Assembly (NCBI RefSeq): GCF_004208415.1
Contig: NZ_CP035758.1
Coordinates: forward strand, 1,674,001 to 1,738,000
Direction: 5' to 3'
Origin: Ktedonosporobacter rubrisoli
Lineage (GTDB): Bacteria > Chloroflexota > Ktedonobacteria > Ktedonobacterales > Ktedonobacteraceae
DNA: 64,000 nt
Part shown: piece after piece, positions 54,738-63,483 of the stretch
How positions within the stretch are numbered: position 1 is the stretch's first letter
Layout of the letters: each line of letters opens with the position of its first letter
The notes under the pieces: model-generated
Databases searched by the model: none
What the model was told of the DNA's origin: nothing
What the model saw: the letters and a program-made list of their open reading frames with translations, nothing else
Program-made: the position numbers and the translations under genes

Positions 54738-56223
54738 TTAGCGTGCGGCCCAGACGATAATCTCTACCTTTCCAATTGGGAATTGAGGATTGGGAGCGAA
54801 TGTTCTGAGACTGACGATATAGCGGCTATCTGGCGACCAGGAAGGCTGGTAGGCTGGGGCCTCTGTGAAGGAATAGCGTAATTGGCCATTCGCCACGTTC
54901 CAGAGCTGAATATCGCTGTTGACAGCGTTCTCGCTGGCAAGGCACGTGCCGTCAGGCGACCAGGCGATCTTGCCAATGCTGCTTCCTTCAGCAATCAGCT
55001 TGAGCGTGCTTCCTGTTGCTGCATCAACAATACGGATATCTCTCTCCTGGCTGTAATCTGTGCTCGCCACTGCTAAGGCAATTTGTTGCCCGTTCGGTGA
55101 CCAGGCAAAAGCCGTTACATCTGGTCGCTGCTCGATCTCCTTCCACGTCGTGCTATTCCAAATAATGAGCGTCTCTTGAATACGGTTGTTAGATGTATCG
55201 TGCGTATAACCCAGCATGCCCAGCCGTTTGCCATCCGGTGACCAGGACACGTCTACAATGTTATCCGAGAAGTCGGAGAGCATTTGTATCAGTGCTCCTT
55301 TGTGGACGTCCCAGATATAGACGCTGGTATTTGTGCCATTATTGAAGCCAGCAGCAATAGATGAGCCATTGGGCGACCAGCTTACGTTGCTAAAATTGGC
55401 CCCCCTGATAGCGCGCTCATAAAGATCCTGGCTGTGCTCCCCTGGGGGCTGGTAAGTGCTGAGGAGGAAGACGAGATAAAAGTCTGCTGGCCGCTCGGAA
55501 CAGGCAGAATCTTAAGCTGAGTTGCGCTTTTGGCATCAAACAGATATATGTGCTTACCGCTGCTGGCGACTGCCAGCATTTTGCCATCGGGCGACCAACT
55601 TGGGCCGTATATAAATCCCTCTTTCCCCCAGAGGGATAAGTGATAACATTCTTACCACTCATAGCATCCCAGCTTTTGACTACCTGGTTATCAATCGCTG
55701 CAGCAATGCGCTTGCCATCGGGTGACCATTGAGGACCGCGAGCCATGTCATAGCCATTTGAGCGATAGACCACCTGTCCCAGATGCTGCGATTGCATCTC
55801 TTGTGGTTGTGTGCTTATTTGCGCGTTGTACAAGCTGATAGAGCGAAGCAGGATGAATATGCTGCCGACAAGTGCGGCGACTACCATGACGGCAACCAGG
55901 ATATTCAGTGCGCGCAACAGGGGACTACGCGGCGTATATTTTGTCAGGTTGAGCATGCCACTGAGAGGCTGCTGCATTCGTTGAGAAGGTATTTTCGGTA
56001 GTAGTGTTAACGGCTGATGTTGCTGTTGGACGTTAGATTCTGCTAAACGATTCAAGACGAGTTGGAGCGAGCGCTTATCTTCCTCGTTGCTGGCGAGGAT
56101 CTGTTGCAAGTCGTGGGCAAAGCGCTGTTCGCTCATAGGTTCGGTAGTTTCCTGCATGGTAAGCAGCTCATCTATTTGTTCGTCAACCGTGCCAGGATCA
56201 AAGAAATCTTTGTGAGCCGTCAT
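54738..56223 (-). pseudogene. WD40-type beta-propeller protein, frameshifted (probable sigma-factor partner)
   Basis: The cytoplasmic N-terminus (DEQIDELLTMQETTEP, ASNEEDKRSLQLVLNRLAES) and one membrane helix (about residues 105-127) are followed by an outer beta-propeller with repeated motifs of the type SWSPDGK. The frame breaks twice by one missing base: near 55640, within a run of G, and near 55430-55480. In the restored frames, motifs such as PSWSPDGKMLAVA, VSWSPNGSSIAAG and VSWSPDGKRLGML continue to the end at VEIIVWAAR. The start overlaps the sigma-factor stop (ATGA), as expected for an anti-sigma or sensor partner. Total length if intact is about 495 residues. Confidence 0.82.
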
Positions 56224-56765
56224 GCTTCGATATCCTTTCTATAAGCTGTGCGCAGGAGGTTAAGCGTGCGCGAAAGCAATGTGCGCACTGCCCCCTCGCT
56301 TTTCCCGATGTGCCTGGCAATCTCCGCACTACGCATATTCTGGACAAAGCGCATTTGTAACACCTGTTGCTGCAAGGGTGAGAGCTCGCTTAGCATGTGT
56401 TGAAGCTGACCGTACTCTTCCCAGCGAACGACCTCACTTTCTGGCGTCTGATCCTCGTCGATACATGCATCGGTGCCCATCTCTTCGAGTGAGAATGCTG
56501 CGCGTTTCTGGTTGGCACGTCGATAAGCATCGACCATCTTATTGCGCGCTACTCGCCAGAGCCATAAACGCTGCTCCGTGGCAGACATTTGAGAGAGCCG
56601 TGGCTGTTGGAGGCCGGCGGTAAACACTTCTAAGAGAATATCTTCGGCATCCTCGCGTGAGGCAGTACGTTGGCAGAGAAATGCAAATATAGAGGCTGCA
56701 TGACGATGATAGAGCTCAGTCACGGTTTTTTGCCTGTCGCTGCCTGGCTCGGTTTGTTGCTGCAT
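56220..56765 (-). CDS. ECF-type RNA polymerase sigma factor
   Basis: A 181-residue sigma-70-family protein. Region 2 includes TELYHRHAASIFAFLCQRTASREDAEDILLEVF and LWLWRVARNKMVDAYRR; region 4 includes LSPLQQQVLQMRFVQNMRSAEIARHIGKSEGAVRTLLSRTLNLLR (both shown in part). The start at MQQQTEPGSD is chosen because it begins the domain and lies about 45 bases after a plausible promoter; a longer frame to 57122 has no family match. It overlaps the membrane WD40 partner gene by 4 bases, suggesting regulation by sequestration. Confidence 0.88.
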   Translation of the reverse strand: MQQQTEPGSDRQKTVTELYHRHAASIFAFLCQRTASREDAEDILLEVFTAGLQQPRLSQMSATEQRLWLWRVARNKMVDAYRRANQKRAAFSLEEMGTDACIDEDQTPESEVVRWEEYGQLQHMLSELSPLQQQVLQMRFVQNMRSAEIARHIGKSEGAVRTLLSRTLNLLRTAYRKDIEA

Positions 56766-56813
56766 CTCGTATATATTATGCCCCGATGGACCCTTTCTAG
56801 TGATGTCACCTTT

Positions 56814-56843
56814 ACTATCGTAGCTTCTGCAGAAATGTGTCAA
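56814..56843 (-). promoter_or_regulatory. Candidate promoter of the sigma-factor operon
   Basis: On the minus strand, TTGACA (56838-56843), an 18-base spacer and GATAGT (56814-56819). The 388-base gap between the MFS gene end and the sigma start shows no other feature. Confidence 0.5.
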
Positions 56844-57153
56844 CCTACCTGGAATTTCTGTCCGGGGCTTTGCTTGAGGGGGGAAAGAAAGTCCATTTTG
56901 CAGGAAACCGAGCAGGAACAGCGCTTCTTTGTGGGCATTGTTAGCTTTGTAGTTGCTGGCTACAGGCCTGAATAAGGCGGGCCAGGAGGTAAGCGTGCTG
57001 AGGGCGAGCCGCTCTATCTCCTCGTGGACGACGATACGCCGACAGAACTTGCTTATTGTGAGCTCTGGTTGGCGTATCGTCTCTGTTGCTCTATTCCTCG
57101 ACCAGGGGCTCATCGAAATCAATATTTTTATAGATTTCTTCCATCTCTCTCAA

Positions 57154-58371
57154 CTACGAGCGATGAGCGCTTCGACTTGTTAGCAGGAATGCAATGAGAG
57201 CACTCAAGAGTAACACCATGCCGATCATGCAGATGCCAGCCCATTTCCCCAGATCCCATCCATAAGAGCCCAAGGTTGAACCTACCGCTCCTCCCAGAAA
57301 GTATGTTGTCATAAAGATGGTATTCAAGCGGCTGCGCGCCTCTGAGCGCAAGCCCTGCACAATCGCCTGGCAGGAGGTCAAGGCGCTTTGCGCGCCCAGA
57401 TCAAGCAGGATGACTCCCACGATCAGCCCCCACAGCGCAGACCCGAAGAGCCAGAACACCCCAAAGGCAAGCAGGACAATCAACAAGCCCAGACCAATTG
57501 TGAGACGCGGTTTCCCTGTGCGATCTGCCAGCTTTCCAACCTGGGGAGCAGCAACGGCTCCCACGATTCCCACGATGCCGAACAGACCCACAACAGCGCT
57601 CCCAAAGTGGTACGGGGGCGTTTTCAGAAAAAAGGCCAACGTGACCCAGAACATATTAAAGGCAGCGAAGGTCAGCGCCCCGAACAGGCAGATCGGGCGT
57701 AATGCTGGTTCAGTGCGTACAATGTTCCAGAGCGAGGCCAGCAACTGGAGGTACGATGCGCTACCATGGACAGGTTGCCTGGGCAAGGTCCGCCAGAGGA
57801 TGAGCGCGAGCACCAGCATCAATCCCGCCGCAATCCCATACATGGCACGCCAGCCCAGTTCGGCACCCAGGAAACCACTCACGGTTCGTGCGAGGAGAAT
57901 ACCGATGAGGATACCGCTCAGGACTGTTCCCACAATACGTGCGCGCTTTTCGTCAGGTGCCAGGCTGGCGGCAAAAGGAAGAATGAGCTGAGGTACCACT
58001 GTGAGAAAACCAACGGCGAAACTGGTGATGCTCATCCAGCCGGTATTGGAAGCGAAGGCTGTCCCAAGCAGCGCTCCTGCTTCCAGCAGCAGAAGGAGAA
58101 CCATCAGGAAGCGGCGCTCAAGGCTGTCGCCAAGCGGGACAATCAACAGGAGCCCAAGGCCATAGCCCAGTTGCGTCAACGTTCCCCAAAAACCCGCCTC
58201 GCTAGCGGAGAGCGCAAAACTGTGCGCAATATCAGCCAGTAACGGCTGGCTATAATATAAATTCGCGACGGTCATGCCCGCAGTAATAGCCAGCAGCCCG
58301 ATGAGCTTCCTCTCAAGTACTGGTTCGCGTGTCTCTTCAAGACGAGAAGACACGAATGTCGTCGATTTCAT
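57154..58371 (-). CDS. MFS transporter
   Basis: A 405-residue protein with 12 membrane helices. Helix 1 contains ITAGMTVANLYYSQPLLADIA and the first loop motif A is LGDSLERRFLM; the second half starts about residue 215 after a short loop. It resembles YnfM/sugar-efflux-like 12-helix transporters. A dyad with the sequence AGTTAAAGTTAACT lies 118 bases upstream, shared with the aldehyde dehydrogenase and the MerR gene, so it is probably part of the same regulon. Confidence 0.9.
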   Translation of the reverse strand: MKSTTFVSSRLEETREPVLERKLIGLLAITAGMTVANLYYSQPLLADIAHSFALSASEAGFWGTLTQLGYGLGLLLIVPLGDSLERRFLMVLLLLLEAGALLGTAFASNTGWMSITSFAVGFLTVVPQLILPFAASLAPDEKRARIVGTVLSGILIGILLARTVSGFLGAELGWRAMYGIAAGLMLVLALILWRTLPRQPVHGSASYLQLLASLWNIVRTEPALRPICLFGALTFAAFNMFWVTLAFFLKTPPYHFGSAVVGLFGIVGIVGAVAAPQVGKLADRTGKPRLTIGLGLLIVLLAFGVFWLFGSALWGLIVGVILLDLGAQSALTSCQAIVQGLRSEARSRLNTIFMTTYFLGGAVGSTLGSYGWDLGKWAGICMIGMVLLLSALIAFLLTSRSAHRS

Positions 58372-58488
58372 CTGGATTTCCTTGCTTTTTAAATCCCTCA
58401 GCTGTGCCTGAAAGAACAGGGAACGAGAGCGGGAAGAAATCCACTCTGTTCCGAGCCCTCCATAGCTGAGGGGATGGTGCGTCGAATA

Positions 58489-58508
58489 TACAGTTAAAGT
58501 TAACTATA
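58489..58508. promoter_or_regulatory. MerR-type operator upstream of the MFS gene
   Basis: TACAGTTAAAGTTAACTATA, the dyad ACAGTTAA-AG-TTAACTGT with its right end weakened. On the minus strand TATATT (58485-58490) adjoins it as a -10 element, with only a weak -35 about 19 bases before. Confidence 0.68.
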
Positions 58509-58578
58509 GATTATGAAGAACAAAAAAGGGCCGGATCGTTTGCGAAAGGTTCCTGGGCTGACATCGGCTGGCTCACCT

Positions 58579-60036
58579 TCATGCGATCTCGCCAAGACAG
58601 AGGTACTTGAGGTTAAGAAACTCCTCGATTCCGTGATGCGATCCTTCTCGTCCCAACCCCGATCGCTTCACGCCTCCAAAGGGGGCAATTTCGACGGAGA
58701 GAAATCCCGAGTTGATGCCGACCATGCCACACTCCAGGGCCTCTGCAACTCGCCAGGAGCGCGCCAGATCTTTGCTGTAAAAGTATCCAGCTAAACCATA
58801 CTCCGTGTCATTGGAAAGCGCGATGGCTTCCTCCTCGGTCGTAAAGCGGAACAGGGCTGCCACTGGACCAAACGTTTCCTCGGTTGCAATGCGCATAGAT
58901 GGGGTAGCGTCCCCCAGGACGGTCGGTTCGAAAAACGTGCCTCTCAGGCGATGAGGATGGCCTCCCAGGAGCAAGGAGGCTCCCTTGCTGATCGCATCCT
59001 CCACATGGGTCTGGACTTTGGCGATGGCCTGCTCATCAATCAGGGGCCCGATCTCCACTCCTGCCTCCAATCCATTTCCCACCCTCAGTTTGCCAACTCG
59101 CTCGACGAAACGCTCGACAAACGCATCATAGATCGAATCCTGGATGAGAAAGCGGTTGGTGCACACGCAGGTTTGCCCAGAGTGACGGTATTTTGAGAGA
59201 ATAGCACCGTCAACAGCAGCAGCAAGGTCGGCGTCTTCAAAAACTATGAACGGGGCATTGCCACCCAGTTCCAGCGTCAGTTTTTTGAGGGTATTGGAGC
59301 ATTGCTGCGTCAGCAATTTCCCGACCTCTGTTGATCCAGTGAAGGAAAGCATTCGGACCAGAGGATTCGAGCAGAGTTCCTGGCCAATCTTAACAGGATC
59401 GCCTGTCAAAATGTTGAGCACACCAGCCGGAAGACCGGCCTGTTCGGCGAGTGCGGCAATGGCGAGTGCTGAAAACGGCGTTTGCTCTGCGGGCTTGAGC
59501 ACCATGGTACAGCCCGCCGCCAAAGCAGGTGCGGCCTTGCGCGTGATCATAGCTGAGGGAAAGTTCCAGGGAGTAATGGCAGCCACAACTCCAATCGGCT
59601 GCTTGAGAACCATGATGCGGGTATCTGTGCGATGAGCGGGAATGGTTTCGCCATAGACCCGTCTGGCCTCTTCCGCATAAAAGCGCAGGAAGGAGGCGGC
59701 GTAGGCAATCTCAGCTCTGGCTTCGGCGAGCGGCTTGCCATGTTCGCATGTAAGGAAATGGGCAAGTTCTTCACGGCTCTCCATCATGAGGTGGTACCAG
59801 CGAAGCAGCACATCGCTGCGCTCCTGGGCAGTCTTCTTGCTCCAGGTGGGAAAGGCAGCAGAAGCTGCCCGGATGGCGGCCTGTGTTTCAGCCGTATCCA
59901 TGCGTGGGATGCTTCCTATCACCTCTTGGGTGGCAGGGTTCACAACAGGAAAGGTGGCCCCGCTGTCTGCCGGTACCCACTTTCCATCAATGAAGCATCG
60001 TTCAGAAAACACGTTGTTTTGAAGGAGTTCTTTCAT
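58579..60036 (-). CDS. gabD: Succinate-semialdehyde dehydrogenase-like aldehyde dehydrogenase
   Basis: A 485-residue NAD(P)-dependent enzyme. The cofactor segment is TPWNFPSAMITRKAAPALAAGC, the general-base Glu lies in LTLELGGNAPFIVF and the nucleophile Cys in SGQTCVCTNRF. The C-terminus (GGVKRSGLGREGSHHGIEEF, LNLKYLCLG) is characteristic of the GabD group. AGAAGGG precedes the chosen ATG. The leader contains an 18-bp inverted repeat, and the promoter has a 19-base spacer containing the MerR-type dyad. A different aldehyde as substrate cannot be excluded. Confidence 0.88.
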   Translation of the reverse strand: MKELLQNNVFSERCFIDGKWVPADSGATFPVVNPATQEVIGSIPRMDTAETQAAIRAASAAFPTWSKKTAQERSDVLLRWYHLMMESREELAHFLTCEHGKPLAEARAEIAYAASFLRFYAEEARRVYGETIPAHRTDTRIMVLKQPIGVVAAITPWNFPSAMITRKAAPALAAGCTMVLKPAEQTPFSALAIAALAEQAGLPAGVLNILTGDPVKIGQELCSNPLVRMLSFTGSTEVGKLLTQQCSNTLKKLTLELGGNAPFIVFEDADLAAAVDGAILSKYRHSGQTCVCTNRFLIQDSIYDAFVERFVERVGKLRVGNGLEAGVEIGPLIDEQAIAKVQTHVEDAISKGASLLLGGHPHRLRGTFFEPTVLGDATPSMRIATEETFGPVAALFRFTTEEEAIALSNDTEYGLAGYFYSKDLARSWRVAEALECGMVGINSGFLSVEIAPFGGVKRSGLGREGSHHGIEEFLNLKYLCLGEIA

Positions 60037-60078
60037 GTATGGTATCCCTTCTGCGTTAGAGCAAGCTATCTCCTGGTA

Positions 60079-60134
60079 CACCATGCCAATCAGGTGCAGG
60101 GTCTCAGACGCTTCTACACCTGATTGGCATGGTG
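60079..60134. repeat. Perfect 18-bp inverted repeat in the aldehyde dehydrogenase leader
   Basis: CACCATGCCAATCAGGTG (60079-60096) and its exact complement (60117-60134) enclose 20 bases. It lies between the promoter and the gene, so it would form a strong hairpin in the leader RNA, 43 bases before the start codon. No T-run follows on the minus strand. Confidence 0.75.
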
Positions 60135-60136
60135 CT

Positions 60137-60168
60137 TATATAAAGTTAAAGTTAACTGTATATTTCAA
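60137..60168 (-). promoter_or_regulatory. MerR-type promoter of the aldehyde dehydrogenase gene
   Basis: On the minus strand, TTGAAA (60163-60168), a 19-base spacer and TTATAT (60138-60143). The spacer contains the dyad form AGTTAACTTTAACTTT. A long spacer with the operator inside is the hallmark of promoters activated by MerR-family proteins. Confidence 0.72.
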
Positions 60169-60178
60169 AGAAAAAAAA

Positions 60179-60601
60179 CTACTGACTGCTCTCGTCGTCC
60201 TCCTGAGCCTCAATTGCACGGATGAGACCTTCAAGGCGTGCAATGTTCTGATCAAGTTCATGCAGGAATTGCTGCAATGATCCGATTTTCTCCTGGGTTT
60301 CCCGACGTTGTTTCTTGAGCATCTCGACCACTTTGCGTTTCCCTCTGATGCCAGTCGCGTCTTCAAAGTACAGATCAATGACATCGCGGATCTGTTCCAG
60401 AGAAAGACCGAGTTGTTTCAGCATGGCGATTTTTTCCAGACGAGCAACCGCCTCTTCGCTATATTGGCGATATTTGCGACCTTCTCGTTGCACCGGACCC
60501 AACAAGCCAAGTTGCTCGTAGTAGCGAATAGTCTGTGGGGTTGTGTTGGTGCGTTCAGCCAGATCGCCAATGTGCATCAAGGGGGAGGGGCATATGTACA
60601 T
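60179..60601 (-). CDS. MerR-family transcriptional regulator
   Basis: A 140-residue protein (132 if it starts at the internal ATG of MHIGDLAER). The DNA-binding part is MHIGDLAERTNTTPQTIRYYEQLGLLGP, then YSEEAVARLEKIAMLKQLGLSLEQI (both shown in part). The long C-terminal coiled coil (KKQRRETQEKIGSLQQFLHEL) forms the dimer; no Cys pair for metal sensing is present there, so the ligand is not a classical thiolate metal. AAGGAG sits directly before the first ATG, too close for standard use. Similar dyads precede this gene, the aldehyde dehydrogenase and the MFS gene. Confidence 0.9.
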   Translation of the reverse strand: MYICPSPLMHIGDLAERTNTTPQTIRYYEQLGLLGPVQREGRKYRQYSEEAVARLEKIAMLKQLGLSLEQIRDVIDLYFEDATGIRGKRKVVEMLKKQRRETQEKIGSLQQFLHELDQNIARLEGLIRAIEAQEDDESSQ

Positions 60602-60612
60602 CTCCTTATTAT

Positions 60613-60634
60613 CTACAGCTAACTTTAACTGTAG
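60613..60634. promoter_or_regulatory. MerR-type operator upstream of the merR gene
   Basis: CTACAGCTAACTTTAACTG followed by TAG: a 22-bp dyad nearly identical in inverse order to the sites before the MFS and aldehyde dehydrogenase genes. It lies directly downstream of the -10 element, where binding should repress. Confidence 0.72.
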
Positions 60635-60636
60635 AT

Positions 60637-60665
60637 AATATAGCGCGTCTTGCTCCCATTGTCAA
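60637..60665 (-). promoter_or_regulatory. Promoter of the merR gene
   Basis: On the minus strand, TTGACA (60660-60665), a 17-base spacer and TATATT (60637-60642), close to consensus for the housekeeping sigma factor. Confidence 0.75.
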
Positions 60666-60739
60666 GTTTCCTGAAAAAAGAAAGCAGAACGAGGGGCAGA
60701 TGCAAGGAACAAGCCCGACTCCTAAAGATCCTGGCCTTG

Positions 60740-60908
60740 CTCGAAGGAAATTCTTTTCTCTTTCCGGGCGATCTTCTTTCGGTACCCTCGTTGCGCATCC
60801 CGTGGGCTGCTCAAGCTCAAAATACTCCTGAAGCGATATCGGCTCACCTGGATTAAGCTTCTCATGTCCTTGATCAATTGCCACCTTTATCTCCTCCTGA
60901 ATTCCCAC
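60740..60908 (-). pseudogene. Possible Uma2-family remnant
   Basis: The segment GHEKLNPGEPISLQEYFELE resembles the N-terminal part of Uma2-family (DUF820) proteins. The frame then turns into Arg/Pro-rich, non-family sequence, and no further domain is present. It may be a decayed start or a chance match. Confidence 0.3.
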
Positions 60909-61705
60909 ATTTCTATCAAGCTTATAATGCTCCCGGCCGGCTCCATGCCAACCTATGGCCGGGAATAGAAAGCCAGAGCCATTTCTTGGTGCTCTCGTTC
61001 ATTGTACCCTAATAAGAGACAATGAGCCTTGCTTGCCCTGGGTACGGATGTAAGACTGAGTGGGTTTTCTCTTTGCCGGAGCCTCGTAAGCTTTGCCTCT
61101 TTTTAGTATCAAGGGCCTGTTATCGCCTACCATCCACTTCCTCCAGATCTGTTCTCTTGTCCCAACGCGTGGAATGGTTGTGTCGGTCAATACGTGTATA
61201 TCCTATTTGACGTTTTCCCCAACGTATGGTACTGTATTGCCATGAACACAGTCTACTTGAGGGGGGAAATGCCTCCCCCTGGATGGATGATCCATCGGAA
61301 CTGTAACCGCAAAACAAGCACCTCTGCCGCATAAGCCCCGGCACAAGATTGGCTTATGTGGCGAGATACGGGTGCCATTCTTCCTCATGACCTCAGTTGA
61401 GATATCAACTGGGTACGGTTTGTTGGGCACGCTTTTCTCCCTCTCGTTTCTTTCTCTCCTTGTCGCTGGGTAGCATACCATCTCTTTGCTTGCTCACCTG
61501 GCTTGATGTAGTTTGCTTCTTCCCTACTTTTGCCGATGTTACCGCAATGAGGTGGTATCTATCTGCGCGCTTGTTATCCCCATGAAAGCAGGTGAAACGA
61601 TGTATTGATGGCAATAGCGGCAACCCCTGACCGGCAGAAATCCCGCCGAGCAGGTACAGGAAGCATTCAATATCACAGCAATGAGAAAAATAAGGAGACA
61701 GACAC
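60909..61705. other. Gene-free stretch with a repeated hairpin element
   Basis: No convincing gene. It holds the first copy of a 66-base repeat (60980-61045) and a 12-bp hairpin with a single G-T pair (GCCGCATAAGCC, 61326-61337, with 61351-61362). A G/C-rich hairpin lies at about 61258-61279. The end has the ribosome binding site of the double GNAT gene. Confidence 0.4.
60980..61045. repeat. Repeated hairpin element, copy 1
   Basis: About 66 bases, similar to 62846-62911. The common parts are CATTTCTTG, TTCATTGTACC, AGAGACAATG and CTTGCTTGC. In both copies CATTGT pairs with ACAATG across a 13-base loop. The pair flanks the double GNAT gene in direct orientation. Confidence 0.65.
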
Positions 61706-62677
61706 ATGAACACAGCTCCGAAGCTTGCGCGTTCTGGCGGACCAGCGCTTGTAGAAGCCATGAAATTTGTTACTATATGTCGAGCACTGGACCCACAGAA
61801 CGATTACCCGCACATTGGCGACCTGCAATGGTGGTGCCGAGATGGTTCGCTTGATGATCAGCAGAACTGGCATTTCTGGTATCACGAAAATGGTGAGGCG
61901 ATTGCTCTGGGGATCGTTGCTGGGGATGAGATCGTCTGCTTGCTTCATCCCAACTTCCGTACGTATGAGCGCTATCGTATGGTCCGCCAGTGGGCAGTGC
62001 AGCGCGTAAAAGAGCGCGCTGGAAAGACTGGCGAGAACCAGTATGAGATATGGGAACAAATCTGGGGTTTGGCCACAGGCGACGATCTGGGGATGGTGAG
62101 TTTTCTTGAACGTGAAGGCTATGAGCGCCAGGAAATGTACTATCATTGCTATCGCCGACCGCTGATCGAGCCTGTGCCTGCCCCCGTTTTGCCCACAGGA
62201 TTCACGCTTCGCCCGGTTGCTGGAGAGGCTGAGGCAGAGATGCGAGCAGCGCTTCAACGTGATGCTTTCTCCCCAAGGGGGAGATATACCTATGAGGAAG
62301 GAATCTTGCGACAATTGGCAGTGATGCAGATGCCTCAATACGATCCTCAACTCGATCTAATGATCATAGCCCCTGATGGCACGCCAGCAGCGGGCTGCAT
62401 TTGCTGGATGGACCCTGTGAATCGTGTGGGCTTGTTTGAACCGGTGGGAACGCGCCAACAATTTCGTCGTCGCGGATTGGCAACGGCGCTGATGCTTGGC
62501 GGGTTACAGCGCTTACGCGAACGGGGAATGCAGGCGACACAGGTGATAGGAGCTCATCCCGGCGACGAGGAGAAGAGTACGGAGTTTACTTCCTCGCGTT
62601 TCGTTTATGAAGCCGTTGGCTTTCAATTGTTGTGTCGGACTTACCTGTATCACAAGGTTTTTGCCACGACCATCTAA
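61706..62677 (+). CDS. GNAT-family acetyltransferase, double-module
   Basis: A 323-residue protein. The C-terminal GNAT core is clear: VGLFEPVGTRQQFRRRGLATALMLGGLQRLRERGMQAT with the acetyl-CoA pattern RRRGLA (shown in part), then FVYEAVGFQLLCRTYLYHK. The N-terminal half (about 20-155) also has a GNAT-like run (IALGIVAGDEIVCLLHP, MVSFLEREGYERQEMYYHC). AAGGAG precedes the start. Substrate unknown; monocistronic, ending with a strong terminator. Confidence 0.85.
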   Translation: MNTAPKLARSGGPALVEAMKFVTICRALDPQNDYPHIGDLQWWCRDGSLDDQQNWHFWYHENGEAIALGIVAGDEIVCLLHPNFRTYERYRMVRQWAVQRVKERAGKTGENQYEIWEQIWGLATGDDLGMVSFLEREGYERQEMYYHCYRRPLIEPVPAPVLPTGFTLRPVAGEAEAEMRAALQRDAFSPRGRYTYEEGILRQLAVMQMPQYDPQLDLMIIAPDGTPAAGCICWMDPVNRVGLFEPVGTRQQFRRRGLATALMLGGLQRLRERGMQATQVIGAHPGDEEKSTEFTSSRFVYEAVGFQLLCRTYLYHKVFATTI

Positions 62678-62708
62678 ACATCTTTCCAACCCTTGTTTTG
62701 CAGAAAAA

Positions 62709-62750
62709 GGAATGGAAGAGAGCAGGCCCTCTCTCTCTTCCATTCCTTTA
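62709..62750 (+). terminator. Rho-independent terminator after the double GNAT gene
   Basis: Stem GGAATGGAAGAGAG/CTCTCTTCCATTCC (62709-62722 with 62733-62746) then TTTAT. Confidence 0.82.
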
Positions 62751-62845
62751 TCAAATCTGAAGATATTCTCATCACAGAGGATTAGCCAACTCTCTTTCTC
62801 GATCGAAGCTCTAGCAAGATAGCGCAGAAAAAGAGATTGCATACC

Positions 62846-62911
62846 CATTTCTTGCTACCATCATTCATTGTACCGTAAACAGAGACAATGGGTCTTGCTT
62901 GCTCCGTGTAC
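62846..62911. repeat. Repeated hairpin element, copy 2
   Basis: Second copy of the element at 60980-61045, with the same hairpin CATTGT/ACAATG and about 75-80% identity by eye. Confidence 0.65.
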
Positions 62912-62925
62912 ATCCTGCCAGCTGT

Positions 62926-63480
62926 TCAGCCTGGCTTGAGCTTTCCATTATTTCCGTGCGGCCTGGATCGTCTCTGCTGGCGTTTCGCGCTCTCTTTAAT
63001 GCTTGTTAGCTTCTGGCTGGTCGCTCTCCTGTTTCGCTGCTGATTTTTCGGTTGTACGCCGGGTATGCGAGCTTTTTCGACTGCGCGCTGATCGAAGCTG
63101 CGCAAGGCGGCAACCACTTCAACAAAGGGCAGGTGATAACGCGTCAGGGGCAGAATTTTGCTGCGACGGATGACGATCTCGTAGGCCTTAAAGGCTGTGT
63201 AGAGACAAGGTAGCTCGGCAAAGGAGAGCTCAAACTCTCTCTCCTCGTTTGCTTGAGCGGTAGGCAGTTTGAGCAGCTCTTCGCTGCGCTGGAGAAGTCC
63301 GGCAAACTGTACGCGCAGTTCGGCGCATTCCTGCTCTATCTCGGCCTCGTGAATCGCGTCGAGCATCCATTGGCCAACCTCAAGGCAGATTACGAAGGCC
63401 TTGAGCTCATGATCTGTAACGTAGGTAAGAATGCGCTCCTCTGGCTCACTTATGTTTGGCTTGTTTTCTTGCCTGCCCAT
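62926..63480 (-). CDS. Protein of unknown function, basic C-terminus
   Basis: A 184-residue, mostly helical protein (DHELKAFVICLEVGQWMLDAI, FAGLLQRSEELLKLPTAQANE) with a strongly basic tail (KNQQRNRRATSQK, KRQQRRSRPHG) that could bind nucleic acid. No family recognised. It starts 3 bases after the stop of the gene before it, so the two form an operon. Confidence 0.6.
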   Translation of the reverse strand: MGRQENKPNISEPEERILTYVTDHELKAFVICLEVGQWMLDAIHEAEIEQECAELRVQFAGLLQRSEELLKLPTAQANEEREFELSFAELPCLYTAFKAYEIVIRRSKILPLTRYHLPFVEVVAALRSFDQRAVEKARIPGVQPKNQQRNRRATSQKLTSIKESAKRQQRRSRPHGNNGKLKPG

Positions 63481-63483
63481 GCC

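Noticed and set aside
56765..57122. N-terminal extension of the sigma factor to 300 residues
   Set aside because: The extension has no family similarity and would include the likely promoter.
61397..61761. Several ORFs before the double GNAT gene
   Set aside because: Low-complexity Ser/Leu-rich translations without start signals; the region looks non-coding.
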